Origin: Maribellus comscasis
GTDB lineage: Bacteria; Bacteroidota; Bacteroidia; Bacteroidales; Prolixibacteraceae
DNA: 64,000 bases
Assembly: GCF_009762775.1 (NCBI RefSeq)
Contig: NZ_CP046401.1
Span: forward strand, 4,488,001-4,552,000
Direction: 5' to 3'
In this document: positions 26,516 to 34,445 of the stretch, piece by piece
Position numbering within the stretch: the first letter of the stretch is position 1
How the letters are laid out: each line of letters opens with the position of its first letter
Program-made: the position numbers and the translations under genes
Notes under the pieces: model-generated
Database searches by the model: none
Told to the model about the DNA's origin: nothing
Seen by the model: the letters and a program-made list of their open reading frames with translations, nothing else

Positions 26516-27163
26516 TTAATTATTCTTGTTTGCCGCTTTAATATTTGAGTTTACATTTAATTTTTTATAAATATTCTTCACATGCGTGTCTACAGTATTG
26601 TAACTTATGTTTAATTCTGCAGCCATTTCTTTTTTTGTAAATCCTGATTTTAATAATTGGAGTACCTCATTTTCTCTGCGGGTCAAATTATTCTTTTTCA
26701 CAGGTTTTGGTTTGAAATGGTTTAGAATTTTTTGAGCCATTGATGGTGAAAAAAGCATTCCTCCCAGTTTTGCCTGTTCAATTGCGTTTTCCAAATGGTT
26801 AAAACAATCTGTTTTTAAAATATAACCAACCGCACCTTTTTGAATTGCCTCAAAAAGCATTTCGTCATCTTGAAACGAGGTTAAAATAATTACTTTAAGA
26901 TTTGAGTATTTTTGCAGGATGGATGGTAAGGCTTCTAATCCACTTTCGTGCGGAAGCTTGATATCCAGTAACAGGATTTTTGCCAATCCCAAACTGCCCG
27001 AGTTTTTTGCGTCTTCGCAACTATAAAAATGATGAATTATTTTGTAATGGGTTCGAAATTTAAAAAAACTATACAAATAATTTACAAAATTCTCATTATC
27101 TTCAATAACAACAATCTTCGTAATTTGCTTCTTTTCATCGGAATAGATTTTTTCTAATCCCAT
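26516..27163 (-). CDS. NarL/LuxR-type response regulator (orphan)
   Basis: The 215-residue protein has a receiver domain (about 16-135) with the acidic pair Glu21-Asp22, phosphoacceptor Asp67 in LLLDIKLPHESGL, a conserved Thr in VIILTSF and Lys in YILKTDCF. The C-terminal LuxR-type HTH (about 150-210) is LTRRENEVLQLLKSGFTKKE, then AAELNISYNTVDTHVKNIYKKLNVNS. It should activate or repress transcription on phosphorylation. No histidine kinase is adjacent, so its sensor lies elsewhere. A TATTTTTG element is present upstream at 27194-27201 but without a well-placed -33. Confidence 0.92.
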   Translation of the reverse strand: MGLEKIYSDEKKQITKIVVIEDNENFVNYLYSFFKFRTHYKIIHHFYSCEDAKNSGSLGLAKILLLDIKLPHESGLEALPSILQKYSNLKVIILTSFQDDEMLFEAIQKGAVGYILKTDCFNHLENAIEQAKLGGMLFSPSMAQKILNHFKPKPVKKNNLTRRENEVLQLLKSGFTKKEMAAELNISYNTVDTHVKNIYKKLNVNSNIKAANKNN

Positions 27164-27378
27164 ATTTTGCGTTTTGGTTCTCTAATGTGCTATCAAAAAT
27201 AACATGTTTGTTCGATATTTTATAAAAATGATTACAAATTCAAATTAAGAATTCGTTAAATGTTTCAATTTATTATTCATGCAGAGAGTTCAAGCGGCAG
27301 GAGTACTGTCTTTAAAAGATAAATTTATTATATATTTTGACTTTGCCGGGTGATAAGATTAACATTCTGGAGTGGAGC

Positions 27379-27840
27379 TTATTGGTAAATTAATTCTACA
27401 ATTTTTTCCAACCAGTGCGCATCTATTTCGTTGAATGAAGCCAGTTCTTTACTGTCGATATCCAAAACCCCGGTAATTTCACCTTCCTTATTTTTGAATG
27501 GTACAACAATTTCTGATTTTGATCGGGAGTCGCAGGCGATGTGCCCCGGGAATTGATGCACGTCTTTTACAATTACCGTTTCTTTTTTATTAAAAGCAGC
27601 CCAGCAAACACCTTTGTCTTTTTCGAGTACCTGGCAGGCTACTGGTCCCTGATACATATTTACAGTCATTTGGCCGTCTGCCAGTAAATAAAAACCGGTC
27701 CAAAAAAAAGTGTCCATTTTATGGTGCAAAACAGCTATAACAGTTGCCATCCTTGCTGAAGTGTTGTTACTTTTTAAAACCAGGCCGCCTAACTGTTTGT
27801 ATATTCTGCTGTAACGCCCGTCCTTTTTTTGGTCTTCCAT
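27379..27840 (-). CDS. msrC: free methionine-(R)-sulfoxide reductase (GAF domain)
   Basis: I choose the ATG at 27840 over a TTG 39 bases upstream. The 153-residue GAF-domain protein has GFYLLADGQM, QGPVACQVLEKDKGVCWAA and VHQFPGHIACDSRSKSEIVVPF. The three cysteines (VAC, GVC, IAC) are those used for catalysis and resolution in fRMsr of E. coli (YebR). It reduces free Met-R-sulfoxide. It is divergent from the DUF4870 gene with a 75-bp intergenic region. Confidence 0.9.
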   Translation of the reverse strand: MEDQKKDGRYSRIYKQLGGLVLKSNNTSARMATVIAVLHHKMDTFFWTGFYLLADGQMTVNMYQGPVACQVLEKDKGVCWAAFNKKETVIVKDVHQFPGHIACDSRSKSEIVVPFKNKEGEITGVLDIDSKELASFNEIDAHWLEKIVELIYQ

Positions 27841-27915
27841 TTTGTTAATTTTGAAAAATTTCGTTCTGCGAAAAAACAAAAAATGTTTAATTTAGATGAA
27901 TAAAACCGTAAAATT

Positions 27916-28272
27916 ATGGAACGAATTGTTACCGATCCGAATGAGAGACAATGGGGAATGTTTGTTCACCTGGCTGCGCTGGCAACATTAATCGGAATTC
28001 CGTTAGGGAACGTTATTGGCCCTCTGATTATTTATCTGATAAAAAAAGACGAATACGAATTTGTAAATGAAACGGGAAAAGAGGTTCTTAATTTTCAGAT
28101 TACATGGACATTGATTCTGATTGTTTCAGCTTTGTTTATAATTGTTGGAATTGGAATTTTACTTTTGGTTGGATTTGGAATTGCCTGGTTGATTTTTGTG
28201 ATTATGGGAACTGTTGCTGCGAATAACGGGCAGTATTACAAATACCCGCTGTCATTTAAATTTTTTAACTGA
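27916..28272 (+). CDS. DUF4870 membrane protein
   Basis: The 118-residue protein has three hydrophobic segments: WGMFVHLAALATLIGIPLG, TWTLILIVSALFIIVGIGILLLVG and IAWLIFVIMGTVAANNG. The pattern (W..hLaaL..., GP.i.yl.kk...fv..hakeaLNFQit) is that of DUF4870, a small Tic20-like family of unknown function. It lies 5 bp before the cupin gene. Confidence 0.8.
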   Translation: MERIVTDPNERQWGMFVHLAALATLIGIPLGNVIGPLIIYLIKKDEYEFVNETGKEVLNFQITWTLILIVSALFIIVGIGILLLVGFGIAWLIFVIMGTVAANNGQYYKYPLSFKFFN

Positions 28273-28277
28273 TTATT

Positions 28278-28769
28278 TTGAAAAAGAATTCTGAGATTCA
28301 AAAGATTGATAAAAAGTTACTTGCTGATGTAATCGGCGAAGCACAAAAAAGAGAACGAAAGCGCGCGAATTATAATTTTCATTTCACATACGACGACCCA
28401 ATTAACCGGATGCTCAATGCGTTTGAGCCGGGTACATACGTGCAGCCGCACAAACACGAAAATCCGGATAAACGTGAAGTTTTTCTCCTGTTAAAGGGAA
28501 AACTTGCCATGATTTTTTTTAATGACTCAGGTGAAATCACGGAACAGGTAATTTTGCATCATTCAACCGGAATTTACGGAGTGGAAGTGCCTCCGAAAGT
28601 TTGGCATACTGTTATTTCTCTCGAAACCGGAACCATTGTTTATGAAATAAAAGATGGGCCGTATGTTCAGGCCGATGATAAAAATTTTGCTTTGTGGGCT
28701 CCTAAGGAAGGCGAAGCAGGTTGCACAGAATATCTTAATAAAATGATGAAGGAGTTAGGACTGATGTAA
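28278..28769 (+). CDS. WbuC-family cupin-fold protein
   Basis: The start is TTG at 28278, 5 bp after DUF4870; there is no in-frame ATG before the conserved region. The 163-residue protein has LLADVIGEAQKRERKRANYNFH, then DPINRMLNAFEPGTYVQPHKHENPDKREVFLLLKGKLAMIFF and the second cupin motif GIYGVEVPPKVWHTVISLETG. The HxH...E and later His metal ligands are intact. WbuC-like proteins occur in polysaccharide clusters, but this copy is alone and its substrate is unknown. Confidence 0.85.
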   Translation: MKKNSEIQKIDKKLLADVIGEAQKRERKRANYNFHFTYDDPINRMLNAFEPGTYVQPHKHENPDKREVFLLLKGKLAMIFFNDSGEITEQVILHHSTGIYGVEVPPKVWHTVISLETGTIVYEIKDGPYVQADDKNFALWAPKEGEAGCTEYLNKMMKELGLM

Positions 28770-28820
28770 TTTCGTCTGGTTTTTCGTTTTCCGAAATTCG
28801 TAAATCGTTTACATTTTCCT

Positions 28821-28828
28821 TACTTTTG
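28821..28828 (+). promoter_or_regulatory. -7 element of the hisS promoter (TACTTTTG)
   Basis: TACTTTTG at 28821-28828 followed by TCCCC is a typical Bacteroidota -7 region, 21 bases before the hisS ATG. The -33 element is weak (TTC at 28797-28799, spacer 21). Confidence 0.5.
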
Positions 28829-28848
28829 TCCCCTTAAAATTGAAAAGG

Positions 28849-30210
28849 ATGGCACAAAAACCTTCTATTCCCAAGGGAACGCGCGATTTTTCACCAATTG
28901 AGATGGTGAAACGGAATTATATTTTCGATACCATAAAAGATGTTTTTCGTTTATATGGTTTTCAGCCGATTGAAACACCGGCTATGGAGAATCTTTCAAC
29001 CTTGATGGGAAAATATGGCGAGGAAGGGGATAAATTGTTATTTAAAATATTGAATTCGGGCGATTTTGTGTCAAAAGTTTCTGATGAGGTTTACGCTGAA
29101 AAAGATTCGGTTAAACTGACTCCGGAAATTTCAGAAAAAGGATTACGTTACGACTTAACCGTTCCGTTTGCGCGCTTTGTGGTGCAATACCGAAACGATA
29201 TTACTTTCCCCTTTAAACGTTACCAGATTCAGCCGGTGTGGCGTGCCGATCGTCCGCAAAAAGGACGTTACCGCGAGTTTTACCAGTGTGACGTGGATGT
29301 AATTGGCAGTAACAGTTTGCTCAATGAAATGGAGTTGGTGCAAATTATCGACGATGTTTTTGAACGTTTGAAAATTAATACGGTTGTTAAAATAAACAAT
29401 CGGAAAATTTTAGCGGGAATTGCTGAAATTATTGGTGAAAATGAGCGGATTATTGATATTACCGTTGCCATCGATAAACTGGAAAAAATTGGCCTGGAAA
29501 AAGTAAATCGGGAACTTTCAGAAAAAGGAGTTTCCGATGAGGCGATTCAAAAATTGCAACCTATTTTAGCTTTGGAAGGAAGTTCTGCTGAAAAAATTAC
29601 TCAACTCGAAAATGTTTTGGCTGCTTCAGAAATTGGAATAAAGGGGGTGGAGGAAATTAAAACATTATTTGGCTACCTTGAACAACTTGATTTGCAAACA
29701 GAGGTGGAGTTGGATTTAACGCTTGCCCGTGGCTTAAACTATTACACCGGTGCAATTTTTGAAGTAAAAGCCAAAGATGTTGCCATTGGAAGTATTTGTG
29801 GCGGAGGGAGATACGATGACTTGACCGGAATTTTTGGATTGCCCGATGTTTCCGGAGTTGGTGTTTCATTTGGTGCAGAGCGTATTTTTGATGTGCTTAC
29901 TCAACTCGATCTTTTCCCTCATGAATCGTTGGAAACCACAAAAGTAATGTTTGTAAATTTTGGCGAAAAAGAAGAAGCGTACTGTTTGCCGGTTTTGGCT
30001 CAGCTTCGGAAAAGCAGTATAAATGCTGAGATTTTTCCGGAAAATGCCAAAATGAAAAAGCAGATGAACTACGCCAACAAAAAAGATATTCCCTATGTGG
30101 TTTTGGCTGGCGAATCAGAAATGAACGAAGGAAAATTTACTTTGAAAAATATGGAGAGCGGCGGGCAAAAAAGTGTGACCGCCGAAGAACTGATAAAAAT
30201 CCTTTCCTAA
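28849..30210 (+). CDS. hisS: histidyl-tRNA synthetase
   Basis: I choose the ATG at 28849 ([14 protein letters not shown]) over a TTG nine bases upstream. The 453-residue class II synthetase has motif 1 region [10 protein letters not shown], motif 2 [22 protein letters not shown], the histidine-specific [10 protein letters not shown] and [10 protein letters not shown], motif 3 [12 protein letters not shown] and a C-terminal anticodon-binding domain ([12 protein letters not shown] onward). It charges tRNA-His with histidine. The length is typical of the Bacteroidota form. It is followed by hutH on the same strand, but a 213-bp gap with a fold-back separates them. Confidence 0.96.
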   Translation: MAQKPSIPKGTRDFSPIEMVKRNYIFDTIKDVFRLYGFQPIETPAMENLSTLMGKYGEEGDKLLFKILNSGDFVSKVSDEVYAEKDSVKLTPEISEKGLRYDLTVPFARFVVQYRNDITFPFKRYQIQPVWRADRPQKGRYREFYQCDVDVIGSNSLLNEMELVQIIDDVFERLKINTVVKINNRKILAGIAEIIGENERIIDITVAIDKLEKIGLEKVNRELSEKGVSDEAIQKLQPILALEGSSAEKITQLENVLAASEIGIKGVEEIKTLFGYLEQLDLQTEVELDLTLARGLNYYTGAIFEVKAKDVAIGSICGGGRYDDLTGIFGLPDVSGVGVSFGAERIFDVLTQLDLFPHESLETTKVMFVNFGEKEEAYCLPVLAQLRKSSINAEIFPENAKMKKQMNYANKKDIPYVVLAGESEMNEGKFTLKNMESGGQKSVTAEELIKILS

Positions 30211-30265
30211 TCATTCTACTTCCACGAAATTGCTTCAAAATTGAGGCGATGATTTTAAAATTCAG

Positions 30266-30409
30266 ATTTGTAAAAAGTGCGGGAGGCGACATCCGGTTCC
30301 CTTGATTGTTAGGCACTGCTGACTGTGTTGTCTTCCTTAGCAAAATCGAAGGATGTTATCTGCTGCCTCACAGTTGGACTTCTAAAATCAATTTTTTCTT
30401 TTTACAAAT
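30266..30409. repeat. imperfect fold-back (nested inverted repeats) between hisS and hutH
   Basis: A perfect 12-bp inverted repeat, 30266-30277 with 30398-30409, encloses a second pair: 30288-30294 with 30351-30357 (seven pairs, one G-T) and 30283-30287 with 30365-30369. A weaker inner helix joins about 30308-30313 and 30334-30339. The 144-bp unit is more GC-rich than its flanks. It could be a MITE-like element, a structured leader of hutH or a long terminator of hisS; the sequence does not decide. Confidence 0.55.
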
Positions 30410-30423
30410 TTTTAGATTTTGTC

Positions 30424-31935
30424 ATGGCAAATCATACATTTCAAATAACACCCGAAAATCTCACTTTTGAACAAATTCAGGAAATTCTTGAAAATAACAT
30501 TAAACTCGAACTTTCAGAAAAGTCAAAGCAACTCATTATAAAAAGTAAAAATTATCTCGATAAAAAACTAGAAGAGTCTGAAAAGCCGTTGTACGGAATA
30601 AACACTGGTTTTGGAGCTTTGTGCGATATAGAAATTTCGAAAGACGAATTAAGTAAATTGCAGGAAAATCTGGTGATTTCGCACGCCTGTAATGTTGGCC
30701 CCGAAGTCCCTTTTGACGTTGTAAAACTAATGTTGCTGTTAAAGGCACACGCTTTATCGAAAGGAAATTCGGCTGTTCAGTTAAAAACAGTGCAACGGAT
30801 TATTGATTTGTTTAACAACAATATATTACCGGTAGTTTGCGAACAGGGTTCACTGGGTGCCAGCGGCGATTTGGCTCCGCTGGCAATGCTTTTTTTACCA
30901 TTGCTTGGCTTAGGAGAGGTATATTTTCAAGGCCGGAAAGTAGTGTCAAAATCAGTGCTCGATAGAATGGGGTGGGAGCCCGTAAAACTGGAAGCAAAAG
31001 AAGGATTGGCACTTTTGAATGGAACTCAGTTTATGAGTGCTCATGGTGTTTACACTTTGCTCAAAACTTTTCGGATTGTCGATCAGGGTGACATAATTGG
31101 AGCACTTTCATTGGATGCTTTTGACGGTTTGATAGAACCTTTTGGCGAAAATATTCAACGAATCCGTCCGCACAAAGGACAGGCAACAACAGCAGCTAAT
31201 TTCAGAATGATTTTGGAAGGAAGTAAGATGCAGATGAAAGAAAAAGAACACATTCAGGATCCCTATTCTTTTCGTTGTATTCCACAGGTTCATGGAGCAG
31301 TAAAAGATGCTGTAAATTATGTTGCCGGAGTTTTTGAAACCGAAATAAATTCGGTGACTGACAATCCGACGGTTTTTCCTGACGAGGACCAAATTGTTTC
31401 CGGTGGAAATTTTCATGGTGAACCGCTGGCTTTGGTACTTGATTTCCTTGCTATTGCACTGAGCGAGTTGGGAAGTATTTCGGAGCGACGAACTTATCGT
31501 TTAATTTCAGGCGAGCGCGGACTCCCTGAATTTCTGGTGGCAAAACCCGGATTGAATTCTGGTTTTATGATTCCGCAATACGTTGCGGCTTCCATTGTCA
31601 GTCAGAATAAACAATATGCTACACCGGCTTCTGTTGATTCTATCCCTTCTTCCAACGAACAGGAAGACCATGTAAGTATGGGAGGAAATGCGGCAACTAA
31701 AGCACTAAAAGTTGTGTTGAATACTGAAAAAATTCTGGCGATAGAACTGTACAACGCCGCGCAGGCCATGGACTTTAGAAAGCCGGTGCACACGTCGCCT
31801 TTTCTTGAAAAATTTTTAACGGAATATCGGAAGATGGTAGCTTTTGTTAATCATGATGTGTTAATGTACCAGGGAATTAATAAGACTGTTGAGTTTTTGA
31901 ATACAACTGCAATAAAAAAGCTGGAAGTTAATTAA
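30424..31935 (+). CDS. hutH: histidine ammonia-lyase
   Basis: The ATG at 30424 gives 503 residues, the usual HutH length; a TTG 99 bases upstream would add a non-conserved leader. The MIO prosthetic group forms from Ala146-Ser147-Gly148 in GSLGASGDLAPLAM. YGINTGFGAL (57-66) supplies the catalytic Tyr, and Ser-His in VISHACNVG (about 84-92) is the selectivity pair of histidine rather than Phe/Tyr lyases. It deaminates histidine to urocanate. The other hut genes are not in the window. It may tie histidine breakdown to the adjacent hisS only by position. Confidence 0.94.
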   Translation: MANHTFQITPENLTFEQIQEILENNIKLELSEKSKQLIIKSKNYLDKKLEESEKPLYGINTGFGALCDIEISKDELSKLQENLVISHACNVGPEVPFDVVKLMLLLKAHALSKGNSAVQLKTVQRIIDLFNNNILPVVCEQGSLGASGDLAPLAMLFLPLLGLGEVYFQGRKVVSKSVLDRMGWEPVKLEAKEGLALLNGTQFMSAHGVYTLLKTFRIVDQGDIIGALSLDAFDGLIEPFGENIQRIRPHKGQATTAANFRMILEGSKMQMKEKEHIQDPYSFRCIPQVHGAVKDAVNYVAGVFETEINSVTDNPTVFPDEDQIVSGGNFHGEPLALVLDFLAIALSELGSISERRTYRLISGERGLPEFLVAKPGLNSGFMIPQYVAASIVSQNKQYATPASVDSIPSSNEQEDHVSMGGNAATKALKVVLNTEKILAIELYNAAQAMDFRKPVHTSPFLEKFLTEYRKMVAFVNHDVLMYQGINKTVEFLNTTAIKKLEVN

Positions 31936-31948
31936 CCTCCAGCTCTTT
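31919..31948 (+). terminator. hairpin overlapping the hutH stop
   Basis: A 7-bp stem (31919-31925 with 31938-31944) extended across one mismatch encloses the hutH stop codon and is followed by CTTTA. The T tract is short, so termination may be weak; it lies between convergent hutH and the GroES-like gene. Confidence 0.5.
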
Positions 31949-31998
31949 ATGTCGATTTTGAAAAATTTTGGCAGAATGATAAAATCCTGAAGAACAGC

Positions 31999-32295
31999 TT
32001 AAATTGATTCGGTTTCTACAACTTTCGACAGAATTTCAGAGTAGGGCAACAACAGGTATTTTTTACCGTCGAAGTCGATTTCTGTTCCTGCAAATCTTTT
32101 GTAAAGAACCTCGTCACCTGGCGCTATTTCTGCATTTTCGATGTTGCTTATCGCAACAACTTTAGCAACTTCTTGCTTTTCTTTTGCAGAATCAGGAATA
32201 ATAATCCCTGAAGCGGTTGTTTGTTCTGAATTGTCTTCTGTCAGTTCCAACAGAACATTTTGGTTAATAGGCTGTAATTCTTTCATTTTTACCAT
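31999..32295 (-). CDS. GroES-like co-chaperone
   Basis: The 98-residue protein is a single Cpn10 domain: LQPINQNVLLELTEDN, a mobile-loop region SEQTTASGIIIPDSAKEKQEVAKVVAIS, PGDEVLYKRFAGTEIDFDGKKYLLLPYSEILSKV. The first Met (32295) and a second three codons later are both possible starts. No groEL is adjacent, so this is either a paralogue or a separated groES. It is the last gene of a run that starts with two thioredoxin-fold genes (27-bp gap). Confidence 0.88.
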   Translation of the reverse strand: MVKMKELQPINQNVLLELTEDNSEQTTASGIIIPDSAKEKQEVAKVVAISNIENAEIAPGDEVLYKRFAGTEIDFDGKKYLLLPYSEILSKVVETESI

Positions 32296-32322
32296 TCTTT
32301 AAAATTAATAGTTAATAATAAA

Positions 32323-32838
32323 CTAATTTGAAGTTAACAAAATTTTGTCAATATTATCTTTAAACATTTGTTTTGTATCTTCTTTCGAACGGGCTATTCC
32401 TGAAGTCATCACAGGTTTTCCATCTTTTGGAATATACAGAAATGCCGGTATTCCGCTAATCCCGAAAACACCTGCAAGTTCTCTTTCTACTTGCGTATCA
32501 ATTTTATACACTGTGATTTTTCCTGCATATTCTTTTGAAATTTCTTCCAGAATTGGCGAAGCGATTTTACATGGGCCACACCAGTCGGCATAAAAGTCGA
32601 TAAGCGCAGGTTTATCACCTTTAAATTTCCATTCCTGTGGTGAGTTTTGGTAATCCCACACTTCACTCAAAAATTTTTCTTTTGTCAGTTTTACCGAACC
32701 ACCTTCGTCACTTGCTTTTGCACTTACTGATTCTGTTGGTGCCTCCGCCTTTTCGCTGCTTTTATTTTTTGCCTGGCTTGCATTGCAGCTTTGCAACGAT
32801 ATAACTGCAACCGCCAGTATGAATACCAATTTTTTCAT
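32323..32838 (-). CDS. thioredoxin-fold lipoprotein
   Basis: The 171-residue protein begins with a lipoprotein signal (ISLQSC, lipidated Cys18), then a Ser/Lys/Glu-rich linker (about 20-50) and a thioredoxin domain with DWCGPCKIASPIL (Cys87-Cys90) and the cis-Pro loop GISGIPAFLYI. It should sit on the periplasmic face of a membrane and exchange disulfides. It starts 12 bp after the thioredoxin-glutaredoxin fusion gene. Confidence 0.88.
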   Translation of the reverse strand: MKKLVFILAVAVISLQSCNASQAKNKSSEKAEAPTESVSAKASDEGGSVKLTKEKFLSEVWDYQNSPQEWKFKGDKPALIDFYADWCGPCKIASPILEEISKEYAGKITVYKIDTQVERELAGVFGISGIPAFLYIPKDGKPVMTSGIARSKEDTKQMFKDNIDKILLTSN

Positions 32839-32850
32839 GTTATTGTGATT

Positions 32851-33429
32851 TTAATTTATTCCTAATAAAGTGTTTATTCTGTTTCTGTCGAATCCGACAA
32901 TTATTTCTCCGTTAATATCGGTTTGCGGAACTCCCTGCTGCCCGCTTCTCCTGACCATTTCTTCTGCTGCTTTCTGGTCTTTTGAAACATCCACCTCGCG
33001 GTATCTGATTCCGTTTTCCTGTAAATGTCTTTTTATGGTATTACACCATGTGCAGGTTGGAGTGGTATAAACCGTTACATTTTTTTGCGGTTTCCCTTCC
33101 CCGTTTCCGGCCGACACAAAAGCAACTTTTTCAAAAATAGCATTAAATTGTTCCGGTTGATGACATCCTTTTACCACATTTTTTAACGTTCCTTTTTCAA
33201 AGTTCAACAACGAGGGAACACTGGTGATTTTATATTCCGGATGAATGTCACGAACCTCATTTACATCAGCATAACAAAGAACAATTTTATCTGCTTTTGG
33301 TGCAGCTTTTTGATAATTTTCAAATGCGCAATCGCTTTGAGATGAGCCTTTTTTATATAACAATAACCAAACGCTTTCATTTGGTTGCAATACTTCTTTT
33401 AAGTTGTTTAAAGATTCAATTTTTTCCAT
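32851..33429 (-). CDS. thioredoxin-like / glutaredoxin fusion protein
   Basis: The 192-residue cytoplasmic protein has two domains. Residues 1-100 are thioredoxin-like but with a single cysteine at the usual position (SQSDCAFENY, Cys34) and the cis-Pro motif TSVPSLLNF. Residues 115-192 are a glutaredoxin domain with TPTCTWCNTIK (Cys126-Cys129), the GVPQTDINGEIIVGFD substrate-binding loop and the C-terminal helix. This resembles YruB-type glutaredoxins fused to a monothiol thioredoxin module. It heads the operon with the thioredoxin lipoprotein and the GroES-like gene. Confidence 0.85.
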   Translation of the reverse strand: MEKIESLNNLKEVLQPNESVWLLLYKKGSSQSDCAFENYQKAAPKADKIVLCYADVNEVRDIHPEYKITSVPSLLNFEKGTLKNVVKGCHQPEQFNAIFEKVAFVSAGNGEGKPQKNVTVYTTPTCTWCNTIKRHLQENGIRYREVDVSKDQKAAEEMVRRSGQQGVPQTDINGEIIVGFDRNRINTLLGIN

Positions 33430-33611
33430 TTTTCAAATATATCTAAATATTTACATATATGGAAATGTGATTAGCAATTGTTGTGCCAATCTAAAATTGA
33501 AACCTATTTTGGCAGATGAAGATAAAAAAAATGTCATATTTTTTGATTGACGCAACCTTAATCTTGCCTTTTTAGTCTTAAGCACGTGAAACAATTAAAA
33601 TTTAATGCACT

Positions 33612-34316
33612 ATGAAGAGAACTGTATTTGCAATGCTAATTGCATCTATATTTTTGGTAACAGGATGTTTGGAAGATGATGATTATTATTCATTATCAGA
33701 CATGTGGGTTGGCTTTGGTATTTTTCAGGAAACGGAATCAAATGCCAACGGGTATAAAATTGTTATGGATAATGACGATTTGCTGATACCTGTAACATCT
33801 AATTTTAATGTATTTCATTATGTGGAAGACGGGGACAGAGTTTTAGTGAATTACACAATTTTGGATGACAATTCCGGTGAAGGCGAAGAAGCTACTGAAT
33901 ATTATATAAAACTTAATTCAGTAAAGAAAATTTTGATGAAGGGAATTCTCGACGTCACCGAGGAAAATAACGATAGTATTGGTAACGATCCCATTAATGT
34001 AATTGATGTTTGGATGACTGACAGCTTGTTAAATTTTGAGCTAAAATATTGGGGAAGCAGTAAGGTTCACTTTATAAACCTGGTAAAACAATCCGGCGAG
34101 TTAACAGGCGATAGTCAGCCTGTTGAACTGGAATTAAGACACAATAACAACGGAGACGACGAAAGTATTCCTTATAAAGCATTTGTCTCATTCAACCTGG
34201 GAGAACTTGAAATTTCCGGGCTGGATTCGGTTCAATTCAGGGTGACAGGAACCGACTATGATAATGAAGAATTTGACTACGATGGTGTTTATCACTACGG
34301 CGAAAACAGCGATTAG
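33612..34316 (+). CDS. NigD-like lipoprotein
   Basis: The 234-residue protein has a lipoprotein signal (FLVTGC, Cys19) and then EDDDYYSLSDMWVGFGIFQ, the characteristic start of NigD-like proteins of Bacteroidota. The rest is beta-rich: LLIPVTSNFNVFHYVEDGDRVLVNYTILDDN in the middle and KAFVSFNLGELEISGLDSVQFRVTGTDYDNEEF at the end. NigD proteins are surface or periplasmic lipoproteins of unclear function, first noted in bacteriocin-like clusters. It is monocistronic with a strong terminator. Confidence 0.8.
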   Translation: MKRTVFAMLIASIFLVTGCLEDDDYYSLSDMWVGFGIFQETESNANGYKIVMDNDDLLIPVTSNFNVFHYVEDGDRVLVNYTILDDNSGEGEEATEYYIKLNSVKKILMKGILDVTEENNDSIGNDPINVIDVWMTDSLLNFELKYWGSSKVHFINLVKQSGELTGDSQPVELELRHNNNGDDESIPYKAFVSFNLGELEISGLDSVQFRVTGTDYDNEEFDYDGVYHYGENSD

Positions 34317-34342
34317 TTCTATGAGGTTTTGCAAATCGTAAA

Positions 34343-34368
34343 AGGTGTCTGAAAAGACACCTTTTTTT
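34343..34368 (+). terminator. intrinsic terminator of the NigD-like gene
   Basis: A perfect 8-bp stem (34343-34350 with 34355-34362) closes on a GAAA tetraloop and is followed by seven T. Confidence 0.92.
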
Positions 34369-34445
34369 GTTTTAATGGAAAATCGTTTCAGATGAAAATT
34401 CATTTTACTTATTTTGAATAAAATTCAATTTAAAGCATTTATAAA

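Noticed and set aside
30325-30423. N-terminal extension of HutH from an upstream TTG
   Set aside because: The added 33 residues fall inside the fold-back region, are not HutH-like, and the ATG at 30424 gives the normal family length.
33434-33464. TTC-N20-TATATTTG promoter-like sequence in front of the thioredoxin-glutaredoxin gene
   Set aside because: The predicted transcript start would coincide with the ATG, giving a leaderless mRNA; in this AT-rich stretch it may be chance.
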